NCBI RefSeq assembly: GCF_900129345.1
Contig: NZ_FQVK01000013.1
Coordinates: forward strand, 1 to 64,000
Direction of reading: 5' to 3'
Source: Ruegeria intermedia
GTDB lineage: Bacteria > Pseudomonadota > Alphaproteobacteria > Rhodobacterales > Rhodobacteraceae
Length of the DNA: 64,000 bases
Part shown: positions 24,230 to 32,699 of the stretch, one piece after another
Layout: every line of letters starts with the position of its first letter
Position numbering within the stretch: the stretch's first letter is position 1
Notes under the pieces: model-generated
The model's input: only the letters and a program-made list of their open reading frames with translations
Databases searched by the model: none
Told to the model about the DNA's origin: nothing
Made by a program: the position numbers and the translations under genes

Positions 24230-26818
24230 TCAACCCCCAAGTTTTGACGCAATCGCCAACTGAGCGGAAGCCAGCCGAGCGACCGGAACCCGGAACGGAG
24301 AGCAGGACACGTAGTCGAAACCCAGGTCCCGGCACAGGGCGATTGATTCGGGGTTGCCGCCATGTTCACCGCAGACCGACAGCGTCACATCCGGCCGGGC
24401 CGCACGCCCGCGTTCCGCGCCCAGTTTCAGCAGCTCTCCCACCCCGTCGGCATCCAGGACATGAAACGGATCCTCGGAAAACACGCCTTGCTGGACATAG
24501 GCCGACATGAACCGTCCGGCATCGTCCCGCGACAGGCCATAGGTCATCTGGGTCAGGTCGTTGGTGCCAAAGCTCAGGAACGACACATGGGGCGCGATCT
24601 CTTCGGCGCGCAGGCAGGCGCGCGGCGTTTCGACCATCACGCCCAGGCGGTACTCGAAATCCTGACCCCGCTCGGCCGCGACGGCCGCGGCCACCGAGTC
24701 GATGCGGGCCTTGACCAGCTCGACCTCGCGCTTGGCCGACACCAGCGGGATCATCACCTCGGGCACCACCGGGGCGCCGTTCTTGCTGGCCTCGAGCGTC
24801 GCCTCGAAAATCGCGCGGGCCTGCATGTCATAGATTTCGGGCACCGTCACGCCAAGGCGGACGCCGCGCAGGCCCAGCATGGGGTTGTATTCGCTCATCG
24901 CCTCGACCCGGCGCTCGACATCCGAAACCGGCAGGTCCAGCGCCTCGGCCAGTTCACGCTGGCCGCTGCGGGTGGTGGGCAGGAATTCGTGCAGCGGCGG
25001 GTCGAACAGGCGGATGCAGACGGGCTGCCCTTCCATGATCTCGAAAAGCTGAACGAAGTCGTCGCGCTGCATCGGCAACAGGCGTTCCAGCACCGCCGCG
25101 CGCCCGGCGGGCGTCTCGGCAAAGATCATCTCGCGCATCACGATCAGACGACCGGGCTCGAAGAACATGTGCTCGGTCCGGCACAGGCCGATCCCTTCGG
25201 CCTGGAACCGACGCGCGACCTGCGCATCCGCAGGCGTGTCGGCATTGGCGCGGATGGCGATGTCGCGTTCGGCATCGGCCCAGCCCATCAGGGTCTGGAA
25301 ACAGTCGTCCAGCGCAGGCTCGAGCATCGCCGGCTGGCCCGCCAGCACCTGCCCGGACGTGCCGTCGATGGTCAGAATGTCGCCGGTCTTGAACACGCGG
25401 CCGTCCGGCGCCACCAGTTGTTTTTTCTTGGTCTGGAACCGCATCTCGGACGCACCGACGATGCAGGGCAGCCCCAGACCGCGGCCAATCACGGCGGCGT
25501 GGCTGGTCATCCCGCCCTTTTCGGTCAAAACGGCCACGGCCGCATGCATGCCCCGCACATCCTCGGGCGAGGTTTCGCGGCGCACCAGGATGCAGGGCTC
25601 GCCCCGCGCGGCGCTGGCCTGTGCCTCGGCCGAGGTGAACACGATCCGCCCACTGGCCGCCCCCGGGCTGGCCCCAATCCCGGTGGTGAGCACATCGCGC
25701 TCGGCCTCGGGATGGACCTGCCGGTGCAGCAACTCGTTGAGAGAATGCGGATCGATCCGCATCACCGCCTCTTGCGGGGGGATGATTCCGTCTTCGGCCA
25801 GCCGCACGGCGATGCGCATCGCGGCGCGGGCGCTGCGCGGCACGCGCACACCGTCCAGGATATGCACCGTGCCGTTTTCGATCACGAATTCGACCTGCAT
25901 TTCCTCACGCAGTTTCTTCCGCATCAACGCGGCATGGGCCTTGAGGTCGGCAAAGGCTTGCGGCGCCACATCCTCGAGCGACGGTCCGCGAGGGTCTTTT
26001 TCCAGATACAGCGCCGAAACACCTTCGCCCAGCGCGTCGCGGCCCTGGCTCTGGCTCAGATAGCGGCCCGTGATCTGCGGCAGGCCCGTCGTGGGGTCCA
26101 CCAGCTGCAGAACGCCCGAGCCGCACTCGCCCTGCCCGACCCCCGGAATCATCTCCTGGATCACCAGGCCCAGCCCGGCATCGGCCGGCGCCCCCTTGGC
26201 CTGACGCAGCAACCGCGCCGAGGTGCCGTCCCACGCCCGCGCCATCGAGCGCAGCACCCCGATCAGCTGCTCGCCCCGGTCCTGCGGGAATTCCTCGTCG
26301 GTCTCGTCCTCGTAGGCGCGCAGGGTCTGGCGCAGCCCGCTGCGGCCGTCCCCTTCGATGTCGTCGAACACATCCGGATCCAGCCGGGCGACGTGGATCG
26401 CATAGCTTTGCACGAACCGCAGATACAGGGCGGCGGCGGCCTCGGCCCCCATCTTGTCGGACAGCTCGACATAGCGCGCGTCGTTCATGCCGATGTTCAG
26501 CACCGCGCCCGGCCCGCCCCAGTCGGGGTCCTCGGAACTGGGCCGGACGCACAGCAGGGCCGAGGAATCGAACTGTTCCAGCACCGCCGAAATGTCGGGC
26601 AGCTCGCCATCGGCGATCCGCTGGACGGCGTCGAAAGACAGCGCCACGGTGCGCGGCACCGGCAGGTCCAGCCGCACCAGGCGTTGCAGGCATTTCGCCC
26701 GCCCGCCATGCGTATTCGCGGCGATGGGCGCATCGGGTGTGACAAGCGTTGTATGCGGATTATTCTGCACTGCGGCACCTTTTGGTTTCACCGCAGCATA
26801 AGCGCCTGTGCCGGTCAC
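24230..26818 (-). CDS. ppdK: Pyruvate, phosphate dikinase
   Basis: Interconverts pyruvate + ATP + Pi and PEP + AMP + PPi. The 862-residue chain holds an N-terminal ATP-grasp region (SALLCVRPSSEDPDWGGPGAVLNIG), a central swivelling phosphohistidine domain with TEKGGMTSHAAVIGRGLGLPCIVG and a C-terminal PEP/pyruvate barrel with GIGLCRTEHMFFEP, PEVMIPLVS, FLSFGTNDLTQMTYGLSRDD and the catalytic Cys of LSVCGEHGGNPESI. Normal length for the family. A GTG at 26770 with a better-placed AAAGG site is an alternative start and would remove 16 residues. It lies downstream of glyS-opposite sequence with its own promoter likely in the 40-base gap before glyS or further upstream. Confidence 0.95.
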   Translation of the reverse strand: MTGTGAYAAVKPKGAAVQNNPHTTLVTPDAPIAANTHGGRAKCLQRLVRLDLPVPRTVALSFDAVQRIADGELPDISAVLEQFDSSALLCVRPSSEDPDWGGPGAVLNIGMNDARYVELSDKMGAEAAAALYLRFVQSYAIHVARLDPDVFDDIEGDGRSGLRQTLRAYEDETDEEFPQDRGEQLIGVLRSMARAWDGTSARLLRQAKGAPADAGLGLVIQEMIPGVGQGECGSGVLQLVDPTTGLPQITGRYLSQSQGRDALGEGVSALYLEKDPRGPSLEDVAPQAFADLKAHAALMRKKLREEMQVEFVIENGTVHILDGVRVPRSARAAMRIAVRLAEDGIIPPQEAVMRIDPHSLNELLHRQVHPEAERDVLTTGIGASPGAASGRIVFTSAEAQASAARGEPCILVRRETSPEDVRGMHAAVAVLTEKGGMTSHAAVIGRGLGLPCIVGASEMRFQTKKKQLVAPDGRVFKTGDILTIDGTSGQVLAGQPAMLEPALDDCFQTLMGWADAERDIAIRANADTPADAQVARRFQAEGIGLCRTEHMFFEPGRLIVMREMIFAETPAGRAAVLERLLPMQRDDFVQLFEIMEGQPVCIRLFDPPLHEFLPTTRSGQRELAEALDLPVSDVERRVEAMSEYNPMLGLRGVRLGVTVPEIYDMQARAIFEATLEASKNGAPVVPEVMIPLVSAKREVELVKARIDSVAAAVAAERGQDFEYRLGVMVETPRACLRAEEIAPHVSFLSFGTNDLTQMTYGLSRDDAGRFMSAYVQQGVFSEDPFHVLDADGVGELLKLGAERGRAARPDVTLSVCGEHGGNPESIALCRDLGFDYVSCSPFRVPVARLASAQLAIASKLGG

Positions 26819-26858
26819 GCAAGGGCCGAGTGGGCGCGCCGCGGCGCGCCCGTTGGAC

Positions 26859-29078
26859 TCAGCCTTCGATCTTTGTCAGGTCCGCGACGCTGGAACAGAT
26901 CTGGCGGATCTGGCTCAGCAGATTCAGACGGTTGCGGCGCAGAACCGGGTTGTCGGCATTGACCTGAACGTCCTCGAAGAACGCGTCGATCGGCCCGCGC
27001 AGCGCGGCCATCGCCGCCATCGCCGCCGGGAAATCCTCGGCCGCAAGCGCCGGCGCGATCTTGGCCTGCGCCTCGTCCAGCGCGGCGAACAGGGCCTTTT
27101 CGCTGTCGGTTTCGGCGAATTTCGGATCCGCCCCGAAGGAGTATTCGACCCCGTCCTTTTCCTCGGCCTGGGTCAGGATGTTGTTGGCGCGCTTGAACCC
27201 CTGCACCAGGTTTTCGCCATCTTCGGTCGCGATCACCGCATTCAACGCGCGGGCGCGTTTGACCAGCAGGTTGATGTCATCATTGCCGTCCATCGCGATG
27301 CAGGCATCGATCACGTCATGGCGGATGCCCTCGTCGCGCAAGAACACCTTGAGCCGGTCGTGGAAGAAGTTCAACAGATCCTGGGTGGCTTCCGGCACCT
27401 TCCGTTCCATGTGCAGAATATCGGACAGGCGTTTTCCGGCCAGCTTCTCTTTCACAACCCGGAACGCCGCGCCAAAGACCCCGTGCTGGGCGATTTCTTC
27501 CAGCAGATCCGCGACATGCTCGTCATGCACCGCGTCGTTCGAGGCGACCTCGGCCCGGACGAGCTGTGCGTTCAGAATGCCGCCCAGCTTCAGCCGCAGG
27601 TCATTGTTCAGGATCAACCGGATCACCCCCAACGCCGCGCGGCGCAGCGCGAACGGGTCTTTCGAACCGGTGGGCTTTTCGTCGATCGCCCAGAACCCGG
27701 TCAACGTGTCCAGCTTGTCGGCCAGCGCCACCGTCACCGACAACGGTGCGGTGGGCACGTCATCCGACGGGCCCAGCGGCGAGTAATGCTCTTGCGCCAC
27801 GGCGGCCACGGCGGCGTCTTCGCCGGCGGCTTCGATGTAATACCGCCCCATAAGCCCCTGAAGTTCCGGGAATTCATAGACCATTTCCGAGCTTAGATCG
27901 GCCTTGGCCAGTCGCGCGGCCTTCTCGGCCTGGTCCGAGTCGGCGCCCGTCACCGGGGCCAGTTCGCGGACCAGTGCGGCGATGCGGTCGATTCGCTGCG
28001 CCTGGGTGCCCAGCTTGTTGTGGAATGTCACGTTCTCCAGCGCGCGGGTCCATTGCGTGATGTCCGATTTGGCGACGCGCAGGTCGTTCTCCCAGAAGAA
28101 TTTCGCATCGGCCAGACGCGCCGACAGAACCTTCTGGTTCCCGGCCAGAATGGTCGCGCCATTGTCGGTGGTCTCGCGGTTGGCCACGGTGACGAACCGT
28201 TCGATCCGCCCCGTTGCGGGATTGCGGACCGAGAAGAATTTCTGGTGCTCTTTCATCGAGGTCTGCAGCACCTCGGGCGGCAGGTCGAGGAATTCGTCGT
28301 CGATCTGCCCCATCAGCACCACGGGCCATTCGACCAGCCCGGCCACCTCGGCCAGCAGGCCCTTGTCCTCGACCACCTCCAGACCGGCGGCAAAGGCCAG
28401 GTTCTGCGCATCGTTCCAGATGTGCTCGGCGCGTTCCTCGGCCGACAGCACGACAAAGGCGCGTTTCAGCTTGGCGGCGTAATCCTCGAACCCGGTCACG
28501 GCAAACCGGCCCGGCGCCATAAAGCGGTGGCCCTCGGTGGTGTCGCCGGCGGTGATCCCGTCGATCTCCATCGGCACGACCTGCGCGCCGGATTCATCGC
28601 TGAGGATGCACAAAATCGAATGCAGCGGCCGCACCCAGCGCAAGGCCCCACTGCCCCAGCGCATGGATTTCGGCCAGGGGAAGTTGCGGATCGTGTCGGC
28701 CAGAACCTCGGCCACGATCTCGGCCGCCGGACGGCCCGGTTTCTCGATCGTGGCGAAATAGACCGCGCCTTTGGGCGTGTCGCGTTCCTCGAGTTGGTCG
28801 CGGCTGATCCCTGCGCCACGCAGGAACCCCTCGATGGCCGTGTCCGGCGCGCCGACCTTGGGGCCCTTGCGCTCCTCGCGGATGGTGGGGCTTTCGGCCA
28901 GCAGCCCCTCGACCGCCAGTGTCAGGCGCCGCGGCGTGGTCAGGGCGTGGGCATGGGCATAGGTCAGACCGGCCTCGACCAGACCGTCGGTGATCCGTTT
29001 TTTCAGATCCTCGCCGGCGCGGGTCTGCATGCGCGCGGGGATTTCCTCGGAAAACAGTTCGATCAGCAGGTCGGGCAT
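26859..29078 (-). CDS. glyS: Glycyl-tRNA synthetase, beta subunit
   Basis: Beta chain of the bacterial alpha2beta2 glycyl-tRNA synthetase; it supplies tRNA recognition and an HD-like core while GlyQ carries the catalytic site. The 739-residue product begins MPDLLIELFSEEIPARMQTRAGEDL, has GPKVGAPDTAIEGFLRGAGI, VLQTSMKEHQKFFSVRNPATG, the HD-like RLAKADLSSEMVYEFPELQGLMGRYY and a C-terminal anticodon-binding domain. The partner glyQ is 2.5 kb upstream on the same strand. gltS begins 9 bases upstream. Confidence 0.97.
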   Translation of the reverse strand: MPDLLIELFSEEIPARMQTRAGEDLKKRITDGLVEAGLTYAHAHALTTPRRLTLAVEGLLAESPTIREERKGPKVGAPDTAIEGFLRGAGISRDQLEERDTPKGAVYFATIEKPGRPAAEIVAEVLADTIRNFPWPKSMRWGSGALRWVRPLHSILCILSDESGAQVVPMEIDGITAGDTTEGHRFMAPGRFAVTGFEDYAAKLKRAFVVLSAEERAEHIWNDAQNLAFAAGLEVVEDKGLLAEVAGLVEWPVVLMGQIDDEFLDLPPEVLQTSMKEHQKFFSVRNPATGRIERFVTVANRETTDNGATILAGNQKVLSARLADAKFFWENDLRVAKSDITQWTRALENVTFHNKLGTQAQRIDRIAALVRELAPVTGADSDQAEKAARLAKADLSSEMVYEFPELQGLMGRYYIEAAGEDAAVAAVAQEHYSPLGPSDDVPTAPLSVTVALADKLDTLTGFWAIDEKPTGSKDPFALRRAALGVIRLILNNDLRLKLGGILNAQLVRAEVASNDAVHDEHVADLLEEIAQHGVFGAAFRVVKEKLAGKRLSDILHMERKVPEATQDLLNFFHDRLKVFLRDEGIRHDVIDACIAMDGNDDINLLVKRARALNAVIATEDGENLVQGFKRANNILTQAEEKDGVEYSFGADPKFAETDSEKALFAALDEAQAKIAPALAAEDFPAAMAAMAALRGPIDAFFEDVQVNADNPVLRRNRLNLLSQIRQICSSVADLTKIEG

Positions 29079-29087
29079 TTTCGATCC

Positions 29088-30332
29088 TTAGAAATTGACG
29101 ATCGTCTGGATGACGATGGCATTGGCGATATCCACGAAGAATGCGGATACAAGGGGGAGCACGATAAAGGCAATAGGCGAAGGCCCGTATCGCTTGGTTA
29201 CGGCGGTCATATTGGCAATTGCGGTCGGTGTCGCGCCCAGCGCGAAGCCGCCGAACCCCGCCGCCAGCACGGCCGCGCGGTAGTTGGCGCCCATGACCGG
29301 GAACAGAACCCAGATCACGAAGGCCGCCGCAAACAACGTCTGCGCCGTCATGATCACCACGATGGACAGGCCCAGATCGGCGATGGTCCAAAGTTGCAGG
29401 CTCATCAAAGACATCGCCAGAAACGCGCCCAGCGCGAATTCCGAGATCAGCGCCAGCGACGGCGTGCGCGACACCGGCGCGGCGCGCGGGGCCAGCAGAG
29501 GGCGCAGGTTGCCGATCACGATGCCCATGATCAGGCACGGCACGAATAGCGGCAGTTTCAAACCCGCGGCCAGGATCGCCTGAGACAGAGCATAGCCAGC
29601 GATGATGGCCATGTTCAGGTACAGCAGCACCCGCATCACCGTCAGGTGGTCGATCTTCGCAGAGACCTCGGACGGCGCGTCGGGCACGCCGATCGTGTGT
29701 TCCTCGTCCGGGCGGTTTGGCGACAGGTCGCGCCCCTCGATCAACAGACGCGCGATGGGGCCACCGACCAGCGCGGCCAGGACCAGGCCCAGAGTCGCGA
29801 CAGCCACGCCCAGTTCGGTCGCGCCCTCAAGCCCGGTCACCTGCGCGACCTCGGGCGCCCAGGCGATGGCGGTGCCATGGCCGCCGATCAGCGCGGCCGA
29901 CCCAAACAGAACGCCGGACTGCGCCGGATAGCCGAAGGCCGCCGCCCCCGCCGCGCCGATCAGGTCCTGCGCCACGATCGTCAGCAACGTCAGGATCAGC
30001 AGCAGCACCAGAGGCTTTCCGCCCGCGATCAGGTCGGACAGCCGGGCATTCAGGCCGATCCCGGCAAAGAACAGCACCAGCAGGAGATCCCGCGCGGTCA
30101 GGTCGAATTCCAGTTCGATCCCGAACAGCAGATACAGCGCCAGAACCACCAGCGAGGCCAACAGGCCTCCGGTCACGGGTTCGGGGATGTTGAACCGGCG
30201 CAGGGCCTCGGCGCGGGCGTTGATCTCGGCGCCCATCAGGTAGACCGCAAAGCCCAGCGTTGCCGCCATGAAACCGGGGATATCCAGGGTAAATTCCACC
30301 GCGGGCCTCAGTTTTCGGAGCGCGGCGGACAT
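29088..30332 (-). CDS. gltS: Sodium/glutamate symporter (GltS family)
   Basis: A 414-residue, about eleven-helix inner-membrane transporter importing glutamate with Na+. It has the inverted-repeat hairpin motifs of the family: LIGGHGTAIAWAP near the middle and GFGGFALGATPTAIANM near the end. It lies between the DUF6446 gene (25-base overlap at its start) and glyS (9-base gap), so it is presumably expressed with them. Glutamate is the family substrate; specificity was not assessed. Confidence 0.92.
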   Translation of the reverse strand: MSAALRKLRPAVEFTLDIPGFMAATLGFAVYLMGAEINARAEALRRFNIPEPVTGGLLASLVVLALYLLFGIELEFDLTARDLLLVLFFAGIGLNARLSDLIAGGKPLVLLLILTLLTIVAQDLIGAAGAAAFGYPAQSGVLFGSAALIGGHGTAIAWAPEVAQVTGLEGATELGVAVATLGLVLAALVGGPIARLLIEGRDLSPNRPDEEHTIGVPDAPSEVSAKIDHLTVMRVLLYLNMAIIAGYALSQAILAAGLKLPLFVPCLIMGIVIGNLRPLLAPRAAPVSRTPSLALISEFALGAFLAMSLMSLQLWTIADLGLSIVVIMTAQTLFAAAFVIWVLFPVMGANYRAAVLAAGFGGFALGATPTAIANMTAVTKRYGPSPIAFIVLPLVSAFFVDIANAIVIQTIVNF

Positions 30333-30832
30333 TCCTCGCCGATCACGGTGCCGTCATAGGCCTTTTCGCCGCAGTTGTTCAGGACGTGCCAGGCAAAGCC
30401 GCGCCCGTCCCGGGTGACCGCAACCACCCTGTCCACACCATAGTGGATGTTCTTGACCCCGATGAACGCGCGGGCCGTGCCGCTTTCCAGCGCATTGCCC
30501 AGCGCCTCGGCGTCGTAGCAGTCGAACCAGGCAGGCGCCGTCAGCGGCTCGGCCTTTTGGGCGGGTTCGAACTGCTGGGCCAGTTGGTCCGGTGTCAGAT
30601 CGGTCGTGAAACAGGCGCGGTACCGGATCGGAGAGCTGTCGGCGTCGATGGCTTGAAACCCGTCATAGGAAATGGGCACCGTCGCGCCGCTTTGCCGGTC
30701 GGTCAGAACGACATCCCGGCCGGGGGTCGGCGTGACGGTGTAATAATACCCATAGACCTGCAGGTAATACATGGCCGCGCCCGCGACCACCGCGCAGACC
30801 ACAATGAGAATTGCCAGCAGCTTTCCGGTCAT
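30308..30832 (-). CDS. DUF6446-type membrane-anchored protein
   Basis: A 174-residue protein with one N-terminal membrane anchor (LLAILIVVCAVVAGAAMYYLQVYGYYY) and a periplasmic domain with three to four cysteines (YRACFTTDLTP, APAWFDCYDAE, HVLNNCGEKA, IGEECPPRSEN), probably disulfide-paired. It matches the small protein commonly found between glyQ and glyS in Rhodobacterales. No function known. The stop overlaps the gltS start by 25 bases. Confidence 0.8.
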   Translation of the reverse strand: MTGKLLAILIVVCAVVAGAAMYYLQVYGYYYTVTPTPGRDVVLTDRQSGATVPISYDGFQAIDADSSPIRYRACFTTDLTPDQLAQQFEPAQKAEPLTAPAWFDCYDAEALGNALESGTARAFIGVKNIHYGVDRVVAVTRDGRGFAWHVLNNCGEKAYDGTVIGEECPPRSEN

Positions 30833-30923
30833 AGATCGCGCCTCCTGTTCACGCAGCGTCTTTCAAGTCGTAAGAAAATGAGACAAGGTCGGAACCGGAA
30901 CCTGATATCATAGGGCAGTTTGC

Positions 30924-31556
30924 ATGGATCTGACACTGGCCACCGGATTTTTCGGCGCGCTGTTCGCGATCATGAACCCGATCACCAACCTGCCCGTTTT
31001 TCTGAGCGTGACCGAGGGTCTGGATCTGGGCGACCAGCGCAAGGTTGCGGTCAAGACCGCCTTGTACTGCCTTGTTCTCGGGGGGCTTTTCGCCATTCTC
31101 GGCAATCAGATTCTGGGGTTGTTCGGGATCAGCGTCAATGATCTGCGGGTCGCCGGCGGCCTTGTGGTTCTGCTGTTCGGGCTGAACATGCTGAACGGCG
31201 GCGAAACCAGCGCGCATCATGGGACGGACAGCGAAAAACAGGCCTATCCTGCGCCCGAGACCGTCGCCTTCTATCCGCTGACCTTTCCCATTCTCGTGGG
31301 GCCGGGCACCATCACCACGGTCATCCTGTTTGCCCATCATGTCGGCAACGTTGCCGATGCCATGCTTTATGCCGGGGTGTTTTCGGGCGTGACGCTGCTG
31401 TTGCTGGTCACCTTCTGGAATGCCGCGGCCCTTGGCCGGCGCCTGTCGGACAACGCCCGCGTCATCATGAGCCGCCTGATGGGCATGATCCTGTCGGCCA
31501 TCGCGGTCGGCATGATCGCGGACGGCCTGAAGGCCCTGCTGCCGGGATTGGCCTGA
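30924..31556 (+). CDS. MarC-family integral membrane protein
   Basis: A 210-residue, six-helix protein: FFGALFAIMNPITNLPVFLSVTEG at the start (the conserved N-P-I motif), FYPLTFPILVGPGTITTVILFA in the middle, and a C-terminal helix MSRLMGMILSAIAVGMIADGL. MarC/UPF0056 proteins have no settled function despite the name. It is oppositely oriented to its neighbours and lies between glyQ and the rest of the gly cluster. Confidence 0.93.
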   Translation: MDLTLATGFFGALFAIMNPITNLPVFLSVTEGLDLGDQRKVAVKTALYCLVLGGLFAILGNQILGLFGISVNDLRVAGGLVVLLFGLNMLNGGETSAHHGTDSEKQAYPAPETVAFYPLTFPILVGPGTITTVILFAHHVGNVADAMLYAGVFSGVTLLLLVTFWNAAALGRRLSDNARVIMSRLMGMILSAIAVGMIADGLKALLPGLA

Positions 31557-31564
31557 GCGGCCCA

Positions 31565-32494
31565 TCAGGCCTGGTACCCGGCCGCCTCGGTCTGCACGAA
31601 GGCATCGGCACATTGCTTGGCCAGCGCCCGCACCCGCCCGATATAGGCCTGCCGTTCCGTCACCGAGATCACGCCGCGCGCGTCCAGCAGGTTGAAGATA
31701 TGGCTGGCCTTGATGCACTGGTCATAGGCGGGATGCGCCATGATGATGCGCTTGCCCGTCTTGGGGTCCACATGCTCCTGGCTCAGGATCGCGGCGCATT
31801 CGGCCTCGGCCTCCTCGAAATGGCGCAGCAGAACCTCGGTATTGGCCACGTCGAAATTCCAGCGGGCGTATTCTTCCTCGGTCTGCTTGAAGATGTCGCC
31901 ATAGGTCAGCGGGATCGGCGATTGCGGATCGTTGAAGGGCATGTCCATCACGTGGTCGATGCCCAGCACATACATCGCCAGACGCTCCAGCCCATAGGTC
32001 AATTCGCCCGAGACCGGCGCACAGTCATGGCCGCCGACCTGCTGGAAATAGGTGAACTGGCTGACTTCCATGCCGTCGCACCAGACCTCCCAGCCCAGGC
32101 CCCATGCGCCCAATGTCGGGCTTTCCCAGTCATCCTCGACGAACCGGATGTCGTGCAGGTCCATGTCGATGCCGATGGCCTGAAGGCTGCCCAGATACAG
32201 CTCTTGCAGGTCCGGCGGGCTGGGTTTGATCAGCACCTGGTACTGGTAATAATGCTGCAGACGGTTGGGGTTTTCGCCATAGCGGCCGTCGGTCGGGCGG
32301 CGCGAGGGCTGCACATAGGCCGCGGCCCAAGGCTTGGCGCCCAGTGCGCGCAAGGTGGTTGCAGGGTGGAAGGTGCCGGCTCCGACCTCCATGTCATAGG
32401 GCTGCAGAATGGCGCAGCCCTTCGAGGCCCAGTAGTTTTGAAGCCGCAGGATGATTTCCTGAAATGAACGTGGTGCGCTGGACGGTTCGGTCAT
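31565..32494 (-). CDS. glyQ: Glycyl-tRNA synthetase, alpha subunit
   Basis: Catalytic alpha subunit that activates glycine with ATP and charges tRNA-Gly together with GlyS. The 309-residue product has [74 protein letters not shown] and [28 protein letters not shown], all class II core motifs of the family. Convergent with marC, 8 bases apart. Confidence 0.98.
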   Translation of the reverse strand: MTEPSSAPRSFQEIILRLQNYWASKGCAILQPYDMEVGAGTFHPATTLRALGAKPWAAAYVQPSRRPTDGRYGENPNRLQHYYQYQVLIKPSPPDLQELYLGSLQAIGIDMDLHDIRFVEDDWESPTLGAWGLGWEVWCDGMEVSQFTYFQQVGGHDCAPVSGELTYGLERLAMYVLGIDHVMDMPFNDPQSPIPLTYGDIFKQTEEEYARWNFDVANTEVLLRHFEEAEAECAAILSQEHVDPKTGKRIIMAHPAYDQCIKASHIFNLLDARGVISVTERQAYIGRVRALAKQCADAFVQTEAAGYQA

Positions 32495-32699
32495 GACATT
32501 CCCTTTGGGCGCGGATGTGCCCGGTTCCGGTCGGTTTGGCCCTTCCTATGCAAGGGGCCAGAGGGCGTCAACGGGCCAATGGCCGCTGGCTGTCACTGTG
32601 CCGCCACACTGGAAATTCCCCGTGGCCGGGCCATGGCTTTCGCCGGCGTGAATCGCGTAATCTGTTCCACAGCCAGGACACCGCACAAACGGGCAGAAA
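32495..32699. other. Divergent control region glyQ / exported pseudo-protease
   Basis: Two divergent genes share this 205-base gap. No clear promoter or hairpin is seen. On the minus strand a short frame (32546-32731) encodes a zinc-ribbon-like CPGCG motif and is discussed as an observation; it lacks a clear ribosome site. Confidence 0.4.

Noticed and set aside
24105..24335. A 76-codon minus-strand frame downstream of ppdK.
   Set aside because: Overlaps the ppdK end in another frame and shows no coding signature.
24362..26962. An 866-codon open frame antisense to ppdK, and similar long antisense frames opposite glmM (19223-20479), folB-folP (21982-24108) and metZ (39572-41008).
   Set aside because: Their composition (many Arg, His, Gly, Gln, Pro; no domain motifs) is what high-G+C genes produce on the other strand, and the sense-strand genes have complete family motifs.
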